Assembly (NCBI GenBank): GCA_020861125.1
Contig: JAJBSZ010000378.1
Location: 1 to 10,611 of the forward strand
DNA length: 10,611 bases
Direction of reading: 5' to 3'
From: Planctomycetota bacterium
GTDB lineage: Bacteria > Planctomycetota > SZUA-567
A program made the position numbers and the translations under genes. Below, piece by piece: positions 1 to 6,703 of the stretch. How positions within the stretch are numbered: position 1 is the stretch's first letter; each line of letters begins with the position of its first letter. Below the pieces are notes generated by a model, which worked only from the letters and a program-made list of their open reading frames with translations, ran no database searches and had not been told where the DNA came from.

Positions 1-95
1 CAGCGGCAGGACCAAACCTCCGCCGGACGCCCGCGGGGAGCCGGCTGTCCCACCCGGCTGTCGCTGGCGTCCGTCTCCCGCCCACGGCCAACGGG

Positions 96-125
96 CGCCC
101 TTTCCCGCCGCCGAAAGGGCGTTTT
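96..125 (+). terminator. Possible intrinsic terminator upstream of pfkA
   Basis: A perfect 9-bp stem (CGCCCTTTC at 96-104, GAAAGGGCG at 113-121) encloses an 8-nt loop and is followed by TTTT at 122-125. The shape fits a Rho-independent terminator for a + strand gene lying left of the window, although the T-run is short. All three + frames are open from base 1 to the hairpin, so the end of the upstream gene cannot be placed. I call no gene in bases 1-95. Confidence 0.45.
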
Positions 126-193
126 CGAAAAAACACGCGTCGTTTGTCCGTGGCGGCGGGTGGTTGAAAAACCGCGACTGGAGCGGTTGGATC

Positions 194-222
194 TTGCAAA
201 AGTCGCCGAAAAAGCATACTGT
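194..222 (+). promoter_or_regulatory. Candidate sigma70-type promoter for pfkA
   Basis: TTGCAA (194-199) and TACTGT (217-222) are separated by 17 bp, just downstream of the hairpin at 96-125 and within a locally AT-richer stretch. This would give a leader of roughly 95 nt before the ATG at 326. The match to the consensus hexamers is only moderate, so this is a suggestion based on spacing and position. Confidence 0.3.
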
Positions 223-325
223 ATGGGTTCCTGCGCGCCGGTTCCAGCCTCACGGACTCCTGGTGGCTGGCGACGCCGCCATGTTGGCCCCGGCGCCGTC
301 GGGGATCAGAAAAAAGGTCAGGCCC

Positions 326-1657
326 ATGACCGACAACCCGGATTTCACCATATCGGCCCTCGGAAAGTGCACCATCGACTCGCCGCTCGTCGATGCGTTT
401 GGCGATTACGCCTCCTTCGTGTCCGATGACAGCCGCTGTCTCTACGACGATCGGTTGGACAGCGTCGTCCACCGGGCCTGCAACCCGGAAAGCCTGCCCG
501 CCATGGAACTGGCCGGGCCGCGCCGGCGCATCTATTTCGACCCGTCCAAGTCCCGTGCCGGCGTCGTCACCTGCGGCGGCCTTTGCCCGGGCATCAACAA
601 CGTCATCCGCGGCATTACCTTCTGCCTCTACCACCAGTACGGCGTCCGGAAGATCTACGGCTTCCAGTACGGCTATGAAGGCTTTATCCCCAAATACAAA
701 CACGACGCCATCCTGCTCACCCCCGACCTCGTGGATCCCATCCACGAACGCGGCGGCACCATTCTCGCGTCGAGCCGGGGCGAGCAGCCGGTGGACGAAA
801 TCGTCGATTGTCTCGACCGCATGGACATCAACCTCCTGTTCGCCATCGGCGGCGACGGCACCATGCGGGGCGCCCAGGCCATCGCCCAGGAGATCGCCCG
901 GCGCGAACTGAACATCTCGGTGGTCGGCATTCCGAAAACCATCGATAACGACATCAGCTTTACCGATACCTCCTTCGGTTACCAGACCGCCTACTCCATG
1001 GCCATCGAATCCATCCGCTCCGCCCACACCGAGGCCAAGGGCGCGCCCAACGGCGTCGGGCTGGTCAAGCTCATGGGCCGGCATTCGGGCTTTATCGCCT
1101 GTTCCGCCACCCTGGCCCAACCGGACGTCAACTTCGCCATCATCCCCGAAGTGCGCTTTGAACTGGAAGGTCCCAAGGGTCTGTACGAAGAACTGCGGAA
1201 GCGTTTGGATCGGCGCGGCCATGCCGTCATCGTGGTGGCCGAAGGCGCCGGCCAGGACCTCATGAAAGGCACCGGCCTGACCCGCGTCGGCACCCGGACC
1301 GACGCTTCGGGCAACCTTAAACTCAAGGATATCGGCGTCTTCCTCCGCGATGGCATTACCGAGTGGTTCCGGGAGAAGAAAATTCCGGTCAACGTCAAGT
1401 ACATCGACCCGAGCTACAATATCCGTTCCGTTCCCGCCAACCCGGTGGACAGCGTGTTCTGCGGCCAACTGGCCCGGCACGCGGTGCATGCCGCCATGAC
1501 CGGGCGCACCGACATGCTGATCGGCAACTGGCGGCATTCCTTCGTCCATGTGCCCATCGCCACCGCCATCTCCGCCCGAAAAAAGGTAAATCCCTTCAGC
1601 GGGCTGTGGCGCAGCGTCCTGGAAACCACCGGTCAGGCCAGCCTCCTCAACACTTAA
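326..1657 (+). CDS. pfkA: 6-phosphofructokinase, ATP-type with Gly/Lys active-site signature
   Basis: Phosphorylates fructose 6-phosphate to fructose 1,6-bisphosphate in cytoplasmic glycolysis. The 443-aa product shows GGLCPGIN (84-91), the nucleotide-site motif GGDGT (175-179), the catalytic PKTIDND (203-209, base Asp207), the sugar-phosphate motif MGRHSG (250-255) and IDPSY (360-364). It is longer than the ~320-aa E. coli PfkA and resembles the larger plant/trypanosome/spirochaete-like PFK branch. Established family knowledge: Gly after GGD (Gly178) favours ATP, while Lys in PKTIDND (Lys204) is typical of PPi enzymes but also occurs in this ATP-using branch. ATP is therefore the likely donor, and PPi is not excluded. 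An in-frame TTG at 164 would add 54 residues, but that extension is not PFK-like. The ATG at 326 begins the plausible protein, with a weak AAGG-type ribosome site upstream. The stop lies 16 bp before a tRNA gene. Confidence 0.93.
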   Translation: MTDNPDFTISALGKCTIDSPLVDAFGDYASFVSDDSRCLYDDRLDSVVHRACNPESLPAMELAGPRRRIYFDPSKSRAGVVTCGGLCPGINNVIRGITFCLYHQYGVRKIYGFQYGYEGFIPKYKHDAILLTPDLVDPIHERGGTILASSRGEQPVDEIVDCLDRMDINLLFAIGGDGTMRGAQAIAQEIARRELNISVVGIPKTIDNDISFTDTSFGYQTAYSMAIESIRSAHTEAKGAPNGVGLVKLMGRHSGFIACSATLAQPDVNFAIIPEVRFELEGPKGLYEELRKRLDRRGHAVIVVAEGAGQDLMKGTGLTRVGTRTDASGNLKLKDIGVFLRDGITEWFREKKIPVNVKYIDPSYNIRSVPANPVDSVFCGQLARHAVHAAMTGRTDMLIGNWRHSFVHVPIATAISARKKVNPFSGLWRSVLETTGQASLLNT

Positions 1658-1673
1658 CCACCACGTCACCATC

Positions 1674-1750
1674 CGGGGCGTAGCGCAGTCTGGCAGCGCG
1701 CCTGCTTTGGGAGCAGGAAGTCGGCGGTTCGAATCCGCCCGCCCCGACCA
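1674..1750 (+). tRNA. tRNA-Pro (anticodon TGG), CCA encoded
   Basis: A full 77-nt cloverleaf can be drawn. The acceptor arms are CGGGGCG (1674-1680) and CGCCCCG (1740-1746), with discriminator A1747 and genomic CCA at 1748-1750. The anticodon stem CCTGC/GCAGG encloses the loop TTTGGGA, giving anticodon TGG at 1708-1710. The T-arm is GGCGG-TTCGAAT-CCGCC. It reads CCA (and by wobble other CCN) proline codons. It starts 16 bp after the pfkA stop with no obvious promoter between them, so it is either cotranscribed with pfkA and processed out, or has a promoter inside pfkA. Confidence 0.97.
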
Positions 1751-1758
1751 CTTCCACC

Positions 1759-1788
1759 GCCGCATCCTGCCTGGGATGCGGCTTTTTT
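1759..1788 (+). terminator. Intrinsic terminator after tRNA-Pro
   Basis: GCCGCATCC (1759-1767) pairs perfectly with GGATGCGGC (1774-1782) around a 6-nt loop, followed by six T (1783-1788). It begins 9 nt after the tRNA CCA and closes the pfkA/tRNA transcription unit. Confidence 0.9.
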
Positions 1789-1935
1789 ACTCTGCTGACA
1801 CCCCACCGTTTGGCCGCGAGGATCCCGCGAGGCCAGGCCCTCCCTTTCGCGATCACACCCTGCGGCTTCGAGGCATCACCCCATGCACGAGGACAGCACA
1901 TTGACAGGGAGGGAGTACGCATCCGGAGGTCCGAC

Positions 1936-2196
1936 ATGACCAAGGCTGAACACCACAACGGCAAGGGCAAACCCGCAAAACCCTTTGATCCCGTTTTCGA
2001 CGAACTGGTTCCCGACGCGGCTGTCACCCACCCCAACCGCCATTCCAAATCGGCGCCCAAAGGTGATAGCGGCCTGGAAGAGAAGCCGCAGCACGACGAA
2101 TACGGCGATTCCATGCCGGCGAAAACGCCGTACCGAAAATTCACCGCCAAAGAACTGGCACGGGAACCCAATCCGGACGAATTGATCAACGGTTAA
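1936..2196 (+). CDS. Small hydrophilic protein of unknown function (86 aa)
   Basis: I do not recognise this protein. The 86 residues are rich in Lys, Glu, Asp, Pro, His and Asn, and poor in large hydrophobics. There is no signal peptide or membrane segment, and most of the chain looks disordered. A more conserved-looking stretch sits at the C-terminus (YRKFTAKELAREPNPDELIN). The start is well supported: GGAGGT (1925-1930) lies 5 nt before the ATG. An in-frame extension starting at 1810 has no ribosome site and overlaps only the region after the tRNA terminator. The gene is monocistronic in appearance, between the tRNA terminator and a GC-rich hairpin. Codon usage matches the GC-rich neighbours, which supports a real gene. 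Confidence 0.72.
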   Translation: MTKAEHHNGKGKPAKPFDPVFDELVPDAAVTHPNRHSKSAPKGDSGLEEKPQHDEYGDSMPAKTPYRKFTAKELAREPNPDELING

Positions 2197-2218
2197 GGCT
2201 TCCTATTCCGTTTCTCCA

Positions 2219-2241
2219 GCGGCGGCGGCCACCGCCGCCGC
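2219..2241 (+). terminator. GC-rich hairpin after the 86-aa gene
   Basis: GCGGCGGCGG (2219-2228) pairs with CCGCCGCCGC (2232-2241) around the loop CCA, 22 nt after the stop at 2196. No T-run follows, so it is either a weak or factor-assisted terminator or a GGC-repeat artefact. Confidence 0.35.
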
Positions 2242-2361
2242 CGTCGTTGGACAACGCTTGCCGGATTTTATCCGACAAACCGTGAAAGCGACCACCATTT
2301 TCCCGGCAACTGTACAGTACCGTGTACGCTTTTCGATAACCGCGGAAAAAGGGGGGAAACT

Positions 2362-2757
2362 ATGCTTGGATCGGTGGTGTGCGGTATCCTGGTGCTGATG
2401 GGATTGCTTTCGGGCGGCATCGAGGCGGGCGAAGACGACTATCTCGCCATGCGGGGCGGCGCGGCAGACGGCAAGACCCACGTCAATCTGTTCCAGATGA
2501 ACTGGCAACCGGCGGCAGCCAAACCGCTTGATTCGGCCATTGCCAGCGCCGACCGAGTCCTCCCGGAAGCGCAGTTCGCCTCCGGCGGGTACCTGGCCTG
2601 GAAAAATAGCTGCGTCCAGATGCCGTCGGTGGTGGTGGGCCAATTGGTGGTGCCGGATCAACCGGAGGGCTTCGGCCAAATTGCCCCCTACGTCACCAAG
2701 GGTGAAAGCGAAGAACTCCGGTTCCTCGAAATACTGGCGGAAAAACTGACAGAATGA
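2362..2757 (+). CDS. Putative exported protein of unknown function (131 aa)
   Basis: I do not recognise the family. Residues 1-18 form a hydrophobic segment (Met-Leu-Gly through Leu-Leu-Ser-Gly-Gly), followed by a plausible signal-peptidase site near Glu-Ala/Gly (22/23). The n-region lacks the usual Lys/Arg, which is atypical, and an uncleaved anchor is possible. No lipobox is seen. The remaining ~109 residues are mixed polar with a single Cys in WKNSCVQMP and a Val-rich strand (SVVVGQLVVP). A poly-G Shine-Dalgarno-like tract (2351-2356) sits 5 nt before the ATG. The gene stands alone and ends 31 nt before a strong terminator, which supports it being a real transcribed unit. A periplasmic or envelope location is inference. 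Confidence 0.68.
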   Translation: MLGSVVCGILVLMGLLSGGIEAGEDDYLAMRGGAADGKTHVNLFQMNWQPAAAKPLDSAIASADRVLPEAQFASGGYLAWKNSCVQMPSVVVGQLVVPDQPEGFGQIAPYVTKGESEELRFLEILAEKLTE

Positions 2758-2788
2758 ACCGCCAGGACACCGTTGCCTCCCACGATAG

Positions 2789-2813
2789 CCCCAGCCATGG
2801 CTGGGGTTTTTTT
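2789..2813 (+). terminator. Strong intrinsic terminator
   Basis: The 18-bp perfect palindrome CCCCAGCCATGGCTGGGG (2789-2806) is followed directly by seven T (2807-2813). It lies 31 nt after the stop of the 131-aa gene and insulates it from the convergent mod genes. Confidence 0.92.
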
Positions 2814-2834
2814 CCCACCGTTGCGGACGGTGGG
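2814..2834. repeat. Second hairpin directly after the terminator
   Basis: CCCACCG (2814-2820) and CGGTGGG (2828-2834) form a perfect 7-bp inverted repeat with a 7-nt loop, abutting the T-run of the preceding terminator. It lies 107 bp beyond the modC stop. There is no T-run on either exit side, so it is not a classical terminator for modC, though it may protect a 3' end. Confidence 0.5.
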
Positions 2835-2941
2835 AATTCGCTTGCGGCCATCGATATCCGGTGCGCGCATCGAAACCACTGCGAAACCTTACGGCCTCGA
2901 GCATGTGCCGCTTTCCTGCCACCGCCATGGTATCCCCCCCC

Positions 2942-4000
2942 CTAGGACTCCAGCAGCATGATCCGGTCCCTGGGAAGGGACAGCCAGTCCGGCCGCTGCC
3001 CCTGGCGGTCTTTTCCGTATTTCCACCAAAGTTCGCCCGCGTGACCTCCGTAACCCTCTGGACGGGGCCGGAAAATCACCACCTCCTCGAAGGGCTCGTC
3101 GTACTGTCGGGCCGCCAGCACCGGGATGACGTTGGCCATGGTCTGTTCGGCGCCGGACGGGACGGGGCGGAAATCATGGGCCCGGACGCCGATATGGGTG
3201 ACGGCAGCGCCGATGGGCTCGGCCGTCTCCAGGTCGATCCCCCAGTCCACGGCATGAAGCTGCCGTTCGGCCAGCCGCCGGATGGGAGAAATATTCTTGC
3301 AGCCGGTCAGCCGGGCCACCGTGACGCGACCGGGCCGTGCGAACAGGCGCCGGGTCGGACCCATACCCACGATCCGCCCGTCGTCGATCACCGCCAGGTG
3401 GGAACACAACTGGTAGGCATCGTCCCGGTTGTGGGTGACCAGAACCACGTCCCGGCACGACGCCAGAAGATCCCGCACCATGATCCGCGTCTGTTCCCGC
3501 AGGTAGGCGTCCAGGGCGGAAAACGGCTCGTCCAGAAGCACCATTTCCGGCCGGGCGGCCAGCAGGCGGGCCAGCGCCACCCGCTGCTGCTGGCCGCCGG
3601 AAAGCTGGTGCGGAAACCGGTGCGCCAGGTCTTCCAGCCGAAACTGCCCGAGGAGCCGCGTCAAAGCCAGGCGGCGTTCAGCCCCGCGTTCGGCCATTCC
3701 CGCCTGAATGTTCTGGCCCACGGTCATGGAGGGAAACAGGGCATAACTCTGAAAGAGGTACCCGACCCGCCGGCGCTGGGGCCGCAGGTCGATACCGCTA
3801 CGGGAATCGAAGAGCACCCGCCCGTTCAGAACCACCCGGCCGCGGTCGGGCCGGTCGATGCCGGCGAGGCATTTCAGGGTCATGCTCTTGCCGCCGCCCG
3901 AGGCGCCGAGCAGCCCGAAACAACCGTCGCTGGCGAAGTCCACGGCAAGGGAAAACCCGCCCCGGCCGAACCGCTTTTCCAGGCTCACCTCCAGGCTCAT
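2942..4000 (-). CDS. modC: Molybdate ABC transporter, ATP-binding protein ModC
   Basis: This is the cytoplasmic ATPase that powers molybdate (and probably tungstate) import through ModB. In the 352-aa product the Walker A is GASGGGKS (32-39), the Q-loop Gln is in YLFQSY (~84), the ABC signature is LSGGQQQR (133-140), the Walker B is VLLDEP (154-159) and the switch His is in VTHNRDD (~190). The length equals that of E. coli ModC. The C-terminal ~115 residues sit where the regulatory molybdate-binding TOBE domain lies, but I cannot see a clear TOBE pattern, so sensing by that domain is uncertain. The ATG overlaps the modB stop by 4 bp (ATGA at 3997-4000), indicating translational coupling. A run of nine C (2934-2942) includes the last base of the stop codon. 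A sulfate or tungstate ATPase is the alternative, but the modA/modB neighbours argue for molybdate. Confidence 0.93.
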   Translation of the reverse strand: MSLEVSLEKRFGRGGFSLAVDFASDGCFGLLGASGGGKSMTLKCLAGIDRPDRGRVVLNGRVLFDSRSGIDLRPQRRRVGYLFQSYALFPSMTVGQNIQAGMAERGAERRLALTRLLGQFRLEDLAHRFPHQLSGGQQQRVALARLLAARPEMVLLDEPFSALDAYLREQTRIMVRDLLASCRDVVLVTHNRDDAYQLCSHLAVIDDGRIVGMGPTRRLFARPGRVTVARLTGCKNISPIRRLAERQLHAVDWGIDLETAEPIGAAVTHIGVRAHDFRPVPSGAEQTMANVIPVLAARQYDEPFEEVVIFRPRPEGYGGHAGELWWKYGKDRQGQRPDWLSLPRDRIMLLES

Positions 4001-4689
4001 GGCCGCGCCTTTCCCGCCTGCCGCCGCTCCCGAGCCAGGAAAAAATTCATCGCTGCCACCACGGCGAAAGACAGGATCATGATGATCAGCACGTAGCGGT
4101 AGGCGCTGTCCATGTCGCCGGCGGCCACAGCCGAATATACCGCCAGGGGCAGGGTGCGGGTTTTGCCGGCGATGTTGCCGGCGATCATGGTGGTGGCGCC
4201 GAACTCGCCCATCCCGCGGGCGAACGCCAGCACCGCGCCGCCCGCCACGCCGGGCAGCGCCGTGGGCAGGACAATCCGCCAGAAGATCCGCCGCTCGGAC
4301 AACCCGAGGGTCCGGGCCGCCGCCACCAGGTCGCCGTCCACCTGCTCGAACGCCCCCCGCGCCGCCCGGTACATCAGCGGAAACGACACCACCGCCGCCG
4401 CCAGCACCGTCGCGCCCCAGGAAAAGGCGATCTTGTAGCCGAACACCCGGTAGACCATCTGGCCCAGCGGCCGGTTGACGCCGAACAACAACAGGAGAAA
4501 AAACCCGACCACGGTGGGGGGCAACACCAGGGGCAGGGTAAACACCCCGTCCAGGATCATTTTCCCATACCGGCTTCGCAAACCGGCGACGAACCGGGCC
4601 GCGGCCACGCCGGCGAAAAAGGTGACGACGATGGCCGCGCCGGCGGTCTGCAACGAGATGATCACCGCGCTGTCGGCGAGAGTCCGCAT
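3997..4689 (-). CDS. modB: Molybdate ABC transporter, permease ModB
   Basis: Inner-membrane channel subunit for oxyanion import. The 230-aa product has about five hydrophobic segments (roughly 8-32, 48-70, 88-107, 145-165 and 198-218). The EAA loop that docks on the ATPase reads AAARTLGLSERRIFWRIVLP (124-143), and the ModB/CysT-type motif GEFGATTM is at 161-168. The chosen ATG (4689) has AGGA about 10 nt upstream. A longer in-frame ORF from 4758 would start inside the modA-modB inverted repeat, adds polar residues not expected of a permease, and was rejected. It is coupled to modC by an ATGA overlap and separated from modA by 88 nt containing a large hairpin. Confidence 0.93.
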   Translation of the reverse strand: MRTLADSAVIISLQTAGAAIVVTFFAGVAAARFVAGLRSRYGKMILDGVFTLPLVLPPTVVGFFLLLLFGVNRPLGQMVYRVFGYKIAFSWGATVLAAAVVSFPLMYRAARGAFEQVDGDLVAAARTLGLSERRIFWRIVLPTALPGVAGGAVLAFARGMGEFGATTMIAGNIAGKTRTLPLAVYSAVAAGDMDSAYRYVLIIMILSFAVVAAMNFFLARERRQAGKARP

Positions 4690-4733
4690 GGCTTCGGTTC
4701 CTAGTGCATAGTCAGGATTGAGATCGTGGTTAT

Positions 4734-4778
4734 GTACACAGTCAATTGATATCCACATTTTTAAAATTGACTGTGTAC
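4734..4778 (-). repeat. Perfect 14-bp inverted repeat between modA and modB
   Basis: GTACACAGTCAATT (4734-4747) and AATTGACTGTGTAC (4765-4778) are exact reverse complements around a 17-nt AT-rich loop. The right arm includes the first-sequenced base of the complement of the modA stop codon (4778-4780). In the mRNA, read on the - strand, it forms a long stem-loop starting at the modA stop and ending 44 nt before the modB ATG. No U-run follows, so it is not a standard terminator. A stabilising hairpin that keeps the binding protein more abundant than the permease, or a protein-binding site, are the likeliest roles; both are inference. Confidence 0.9.
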
Positions 4779-5548
4779 TATCGGTTCGGCGAGAAGCCGT
4801 AGCGGGCGAATACGGCCAGGGCCTTGTCCGACCCGAGGTAGTCGACGAACAGCCGCGCCGCCTCCGGCTGGCCGCTCGCCCGCAGGACGCCGACCGGATA
4901 GATGACCGGCTGCGCCAGGCTGCCCGCCGGCGCTTCCGCCACTACCGTCACCCGGTCGGTGGTGGCGGCGTCGGTGGCATAAACAATACCGGCGTCGGCG
5001 CTCCCCTCCGCCACCCAGTGCAGTACCTCGGTGACGTTGGTGCCGAAGCTGGCCCGGGCCGCCACCCCTTCCCAAAGACCCAAGCTGGTCAACGCTTCCT
5101 GCGCGTACTGGCCGGCCGGGACGCTGGCCGGGTCCCCCAGCGCCACGGTGGCTGCCTCGGCGATGGCGGTGAAATCGCCGCCGCCGCCGTTACCGCCACC
5201 AGTCCCGGCGGGGCGGATGAGGACGATCCGGTTTTCCAGGAGATCGACCACGCTCGTGGGATCAACAAACCCGGATGCCACCAGCGCCTCCATCTGCCGG
5301 CTCGCCGCCGACAGAAAAACGTCGGCTTCCAGACCGTTTTCAATCTGCGCCTGGAGTTTGCCCGAACTGTCGTAGGTCCCTTCAACCGTTATCCAGGGAT
5401 AGATCGCCTGAAAATCGGGAATCAGTTCGGTAAAGGAATACTGCAGACTGGCGGCCGCAGCGACGAGGATGGTCGTCGGTTCGCCACTCCAGCCCGTCGC
5501 TCCGAGAATAGTTGCCAAGGCCACAAGCACAGCCCGCACCGTTCGCAT
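4778..5548 (-). CDS. modA: Molybdate ABC transporter, substrate-binding protein ModA
   Basis: Periplasmic (or membrane-tethered) oxyanion receptor that delivers molybdate to ModBC. The 256-aa product begins with a signal peptide: MRTVR n-region, then VLVALATILGATGW, with likely cleavage around 22. The mature N-terminus carries the family pattern ILVAAAASLQYSFTEL, with the Ser residues expected to bind the anion, followed by TYDSSGKLQAQIENGLEADVFLSA (58-81), characteristic of ModA. The C-terminal lobe shows YATDA and PVIYPVGVL. A glycine-rich stretch (GTGGGNGGGGD, 115-125) looks like an insertion in the hinge-proximal loop. The ATG at 5548 has GAGGGG upstream. An in-frame extension to 5671 would overlap galE and was rejected. 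It lies 80 nt after galE on the same strand. Confidence 0.93.
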   Translation of the reverse strand: MRTVRAVLVALATILGATGWSGEPTTILVAAAASLQYSFTELIPDFQAIYPWITVEGTYDSSGKLQAQIENGLEADVFLSAASRQMEALVASGFVDPTSVVDLLENRIVLIRPAGTGGGNGGGGDFTAIAEAATVALGDPASVPAGQYAQEALTSLGLWEGVAARASFGTNVTEVLHWVAEGSADAGIVYATDAATTDRVTVVAEAPAGSLAQPVIYPVGVLRASGQPEAARLFVDYLGSDKALAVFARYGFSPNR

Positions 5549-5628
5549 GATGTTTCCCCTCTCCAGTATGGTTGCTGTAGCTGCCGCCGTCACCGGATAC
5601 ACGGCGACGCACCGGCGCCCGAAAGGAA

Positions 5629-6624
5629 TCAGGCCGCGCCGTCGAAGCCCTTCGGGTGGTTGCGATGCCACTGCCAGGCAGTGGCGATGATGGTCTCCAG
5701 ATCGGAATGGGCCGGCCGGAAGCCGAGCAGCCGTTCCGCCTTGGCGTTGGAGGCCACCAGTTGGGCCGGGTCACCGGGCCGGCGCGGCAGAATCTGTTCC
5801 GGAATGGGCCGGCCCGTCACCCGCCGGGCCGCCGCCACCACCTCCCGGACGGTGGAACCGGTGCCGGTTCCCAAGTTGCAGATCTCGCCCGCTCCGCCCC
5901 GGCGCAGATGGCGCAGGGCCGCCAGGTGGGCGTGGGCCAGATCGGTGACGTGGATGTAATCGCGGAGGCAGGTGCCGTCGGCGGTCGGGTAGTCGTCGCC
6001 GTAGATGCCGATGTATGGCCGCTCCCCCGCCGCCACCTGCAGCACCAGCGGCACCAGGTGCGTCTCCGGCCGGTGGTCCTCCCCCAGCCGGGCGTCCCGG
6101 TGCGCGCCGGCGGCGTTGAAGTAGCGCAGGCACACCGTGCGCGGCCCGCCGGCGTTGGCCACCCAACGGCACATCTCCTCCACCGCCAGTTTGGTCTGGC
6201 CGTAGGGATTGGTGGGTCGGGTCGGCTGTTCTTCGTCCAGAGGCGTGACCGCCGGGTCGCCGTAGGTGGCGGCGGTGGAGGAAAATACCAAAGCGCCGAC
6301 GCCGTGCGCCACCATGGCCTCGAGCAGCACCATGGTGCCGTAGACATTGTTCTGATAGTAGGCGAGCGGCTTGGCGACGCTTTCCCCGACCTGGGAATTG
6401 GCCGCGAAGTGAATGACCGCCTCGACGTCCTGCTCCCGGAAAACCCGGTCGAGGAACTCCCGATCGCGGATGTCACCGACGTAGAGCCGCGCTGCGGGAT
6501 GCACCGCCGCCCGGTGGCCGGTCTGCAGATTGTCGACCACCACCACCGATTCGCCGCCGTGGATCAGCTCCACCACCGTGTGGGAACCGATGTAGCCAGC
6601 GCCGCCCAGAACCAGTACGCACAT
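5629..6624 (-). CDS. galE: UDP-glucose 4-epimerase GalE
   Basis: Interconverts UDP-glucose and UDP-galactose using bound NAD, in the Leloir pathway and in supplying sugars for surface polysaccharide. The 331-aa SDR-fold product has the NAD-binding GGAGYIGS (7-14), DNLQTGH (31-37), DIRD (51-54), HFAANSQVGES (72-82), the catalytic Thr/Ser region SSTAATYG (115-122), YGQTK (Tyr141 and Lys145 of the YxxxK pair), and the GalE-typical NAAGA...GEDH substrate loop. The length is that expected for GalE (~330-340). A strong AAGGAGG site lies 9 nt before the ATG. It is the first gene of the leftward block and may be cotranscribed with modABC, although the functions are unrelated. A related UDP-sugar epimerase is a less likely alternative. 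Confidence 0.94.
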   Translation of the reverse strand: MCVLVLGGAGYIGSHTVVELIHGGESVVVVDNLQTGHRAAVHPAARLYVGDIRDREFLDRVFREQDVEAVIHFAANSQVGESVAKPLAYYQNNVYGTMVLLEAMVAHGVGALVFSSTAATYGDPAVTPLDEEQPTRPTNPYGQTKLAVEEMCRWVANAGGPRTVCLRYFNAAGAHRDARLGEDHRPETHLVPLVLQVAAGERPYIGIYGDDYPTADGTCLRDYIHVTDLAHAHLAALRHLRRGGAGEICNLGTGTGSTVREVVAAARRVTGRPIPEQILPRRPGDPAQLVASNAKAERLLGFRPAHSDLETIIATAWQWHRNHPKGFDGAA

Positions 6625-6703
6625 GCGTTATGTCCTCCTTCCGCCGGGCGACCGGTTTTCGGCCCGGGCGGTGATTGGAAACGCCACCGCCGTTCTCCGC
6701 CGG

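Noticed and set aside
164..325. In-frame TTG extension of the phosphofructokinase N-terminus
   Set aside because: The added residues are unlike PFK, there is no ribosome site near 164, and the candidate promoter lies inside this stretch. The ATG at 326 gives a normal family length.
1..325. CRISPR, riboswitch or upstream gene end at the left edge
   Set aside because: There are no spaced repeats and no recognisable riboswitch core. Open frames in all + phases reflect high GC rather than a supported gene.
1901..1906. TTGACA as a -35 element for the 86-aa gene
   Set aside because: At 16-18 bp downstream the sequence is the Shine-Dalgarno region, with no -10-like hexamer.
2934..2942. Run of nine C at the modC stop codon as a phase-variation tract
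   Set aside because: It lies after the coding sequence except for the final stop-codon base, so slippage would not change the protein.
2861..4096. Long + strand open frame (411 codons) opposite modC
   Set aside because: Antisense shadow of modC in GC-rich DNA. The translated sequence is low complexity without a family pattern, while the - strand has all ABC ATPase motifs.
4690..4758. N-terminal extension of ModB to 4758
   Set aside because: The start would fall inside the inverted repeat, with no ribosome site. The internal ATG at 4689 has AGGA upstream and begins a normal permease.
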